Shown piece by piece: positions 61,785-64,000 of a stretch of 64,000 bases of DNA (position 1 is the stretch's first letter; each line of letters starts with the position of its first letter). The translations under genes were made by a program, and so were the position numbers. Location: contig OZ004586.1 in NCBI GenBank assembly GCA_963924555.1, forward strand, positions 5,848,501 to 5,912,500. Reading direction: 5' to 3'. This stretch comes from Crambe crambe (Eukaryota; Porifera; Demospongiae; Poecilosclerida; Crambeidae). The notes beneath the pieces are model-generated. The model had not been told where the DNA came from, made no database searches, and saw nothing but the letters and a program-made list of their open reading frames with translations.

Positions 61785-64000
61785 CTGTAGAATGAAAACA
61801 TGCACCAGATCATTAAAATTACAAATAGTTTTTAGCAGAACCCAATTCTGCTCCTGATCATGCTCAGTAGATGTTCATGAGAGTGGTGTAAGGTTTCAGG
61901 TTGATCAACAAGCAACAACACTCAAGAAGAACTTTTTAGCGGGTTAACACTTAGCTATTAAAACAATTCAGTGAGTCCATAATTATTAGCTTAAATTTTG
62001 AAATGTGAACATAAACTGTGACTATCAAACTTGAAAATCTCATAAACTATTCTACTAAGCATGTCCTTATAAAACCAACAATCACATGGCCATTGTGATG
62101 AGAATAATACCATACCGGTGGTTAAATGAGCCATAAAGACTTCATCATAACATCACACACCCTCCGAGGATAGCTATGCTGATTACCATGCTACAAAAGA
62201 CAGAAAATTCACTCAACACCTGCTTAAACTGCAAGCTTAGTCATCAGAGTTAGATCATCACTGGCAGCCATAGTACAGCTGCATGGGTGCTGCTAATGCA
62301 ATTTTTTATCAGTTCAACTAAACATGGCAGAACGACTCCCCCAACACTGGGACCTAGTACCTGAAGAGGGGACCTAATGTTTACACCCCCATTAACCTCA
62401 TCAATTAGCACCAATTTGTAGAGGTTAGCCACACTTCCCAGTTCTAGCCTGATACTTAAATACTTACAGCCACCACACCCATTGCCCCCCCCAGGGCCTA
62501 TGGAGTCAACACAATCCTGCACACCCAGTCTGTGAGCACACTGTCAAGGTCATGATTGTGTTATGGTTATCATGGGTTTTATACAAGATTTTTTTTTTGA
62601 AGGGGGTGGGGGGAATGACTGCGTGGCCATTAGGCCATCTTCATTGGGGAGGGGGGGGGGGATTTTTTCTTGGATGGGTTTCCCAAACCTATTATGTATT
62701 ATGAGACCAGTCTTTATTATATGGGCTTGGGCTTGAAAAGGTCTTAAGGAGATCAAGGCACATGTCAAGTGACAGTGAAAAGGGCATGTTTACATTCTGC
62801 TTACATGCATGTGCATGTGTCTACATAGTTGTTGCTCCATGTGTTCAGGTTGACCATTTGGCAAGTGTATGTACGTATGTCTAATTTTTCTGTGTGTTTA
62901 ATCTTCGATTAATATGACTTAGATTATTGAAACTGAGCTTGCAGGACAAGTGCCACAGAAAGGAATTGATTTACAGGGTTTTGCAGAATCTTTGCAACAG
63001 AGCTTGACCATTCCTTATTTGGAATTAGACCTAGGAGAGTAGAACAATAGGCCTGGACCACAGCAGTTTCTTGTTGCAATTAACCCTTTATCTATAACAT
63101 GTACTATGTTATCTTTATTATGGTAGCTGTATCAAACAGATGCATAGGGAGGGCCATGCCCAGTTCACTGCCTGACAAAACGTGCATGTTATCAGGATCA
63201 TTACACTCAGACAGCCACTAGAATGGCTGCCCCCCCCCCCCCCCCCCCCCCCATTAATGGACCATCAAAGATCAAACTCAAATAACAAATTGTGAAAGTT
63301 GAAAATCAATTGAATGAGCATGTACAAGTGAATGCTTTTAAATCTTTATCAAGTACATGGACGTGCTAAGAAAGGTAACCTCTATTGTGGGACCTCTAAT
63401 GTGGGACCAGTAATGAGTGTCCAGATTGAGGAGGTGTTGAGTGTCCTTAATTCAGGGGGTATTGCAGAAGGATCCCCCGCTGATTATAAGTTTTTGCATA
63501 TCAGGGAATCAACATTTAGGGGTTTTACTGTTACACTTAGCAGCTAAGTAGTCACCAAACTCTTATGTGTGAACCCCACACTAGACTGGATGATGGAATA
63601 CTTTCCAGATGAACTATCCCATAGTCACTTTTTCAGAAACCTGCCTATAGTGGCCACCTCTGGGCCACAAAAATGTGATCATAATAGGGAGGTGGTCTCT
63701 GTCCCTATGGAGGTCAAAATCAACATACAAGTGGTCTTTTTAGAAGGGTGGTCCCTGGATATAAGTGGTCTTTATCACTGCATCCAATAATTTATGGAGA
63801 ACCAAAGAGGGATTTGGTTGAGAATCTCTATAGTAGGATCACATATCTCTTCTTCAAATGGTGACTACCATTATGCTAATACTTATTAGCATACTTTTCA
63901 AGAGTTTCATGAGAAACAGGTGGGGGGTGGAGGTGGGGAGGGAGGGGGATTTTAAATTGTCAGTCATATGTAGGGGACATTGTCCTCTTGGCACCAGACA
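61785..64000. other. Right end of window: no clear gene
   Basis: Probably an intron or upstream region of the coiled-coil gene. It contains an inverted pair of T-rich/G-rich tracts (62588-62615, 62642-62668), a poly-C tract (63230-63252) and a degraded CAGTGRAACC-type element (about 63620-63785, with GGCCACCTCTGGGCCACAAA). None of the open frames has recognisable domains. Confidence 0.5.

Overview
The window is eukaryotic: every large gene is split by short GT-AG introns, the DNA is AT-rich, and it is dense in microsatellites, palindromic MITE-like hairpins and retroelement fragments. The gene content (tensin with SH2 and PTB domains, ribosomal protein S26, RNase H2 subunit C, GPI-type Ig proteins, an RNF212-like RING protein, a Penelope-like element) indicates an early-branching metazoan. 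The many runs of repeated GCTA, the compact introns and the large HNH/helical-repeat protein make a demosponge the best guess. That is inference; no species marker was found.

Layout. (1) Positions 1-17942, minus strand: a tensin gene rebuilt as 23 phase-consistent exons running off the left edge, encoding C2H2 finger, C1, PTEN-like phosphatase with an intact active site, C2, a long Pro/Ser linker, SH2 and PTB. (2) 20728-21851, minus: RPS26 in five exons, the first being only the ATG. (3) A 108-bp divergent promoter, then RNASEH2C on plus (21960-23747, three exons, 162 aa), followed by a small three-exon gene of unknown function (24111-24460). (4) 29090-31008, minus: the 3' end of an Ig-domain cell-surface gene whose splice donor has been copied by a neighbouring tandem repeat. 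(5) 33170-43262, minus: a 10-exon gene for a predicted 2039-aa protein with a long helical (ARM/HEAT/TPR-like) N-terminal part, an HNH-like zinc module and a C-terminal FCS/MYM-like zinc module. (6) 43435-54610, minus: a complete five-exon gene for a secreted, probably GPI-anchored protein with three Ig-like domains, related to gene 4. Its large third intron holds a head-to-head Penelope-like element with hammerhead-like motifs. (7) 54842-55650, plus: a 5'-truncated LINE. (8) 55657-56916, minus: single-exon RNF212/Zip3-like RING protein. (9) 57076-61784 and beyond, minus: the 3' part of a coiled-coil protein gene.

Together the genes do not form one pathway. Tensin links integrin/phosphoinositide signalling to the cytoskeleton, RPS26 and RNASEH2C are housekeeping genes sharing a promoter, RNF212-like points to meiotic recombination, and the two Ig genes flanking the HNH/helical-repeat gene are candidate cell-surface recognition molecules. 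The most novel items are the HNH/helical-repeat protein, the apparently catalytic tensin, and the tandem repeat that multiplied a splice donor.

All exon coordinates come from reading splice sites and checking reading-frame phase by eye. Transcript data were not available.
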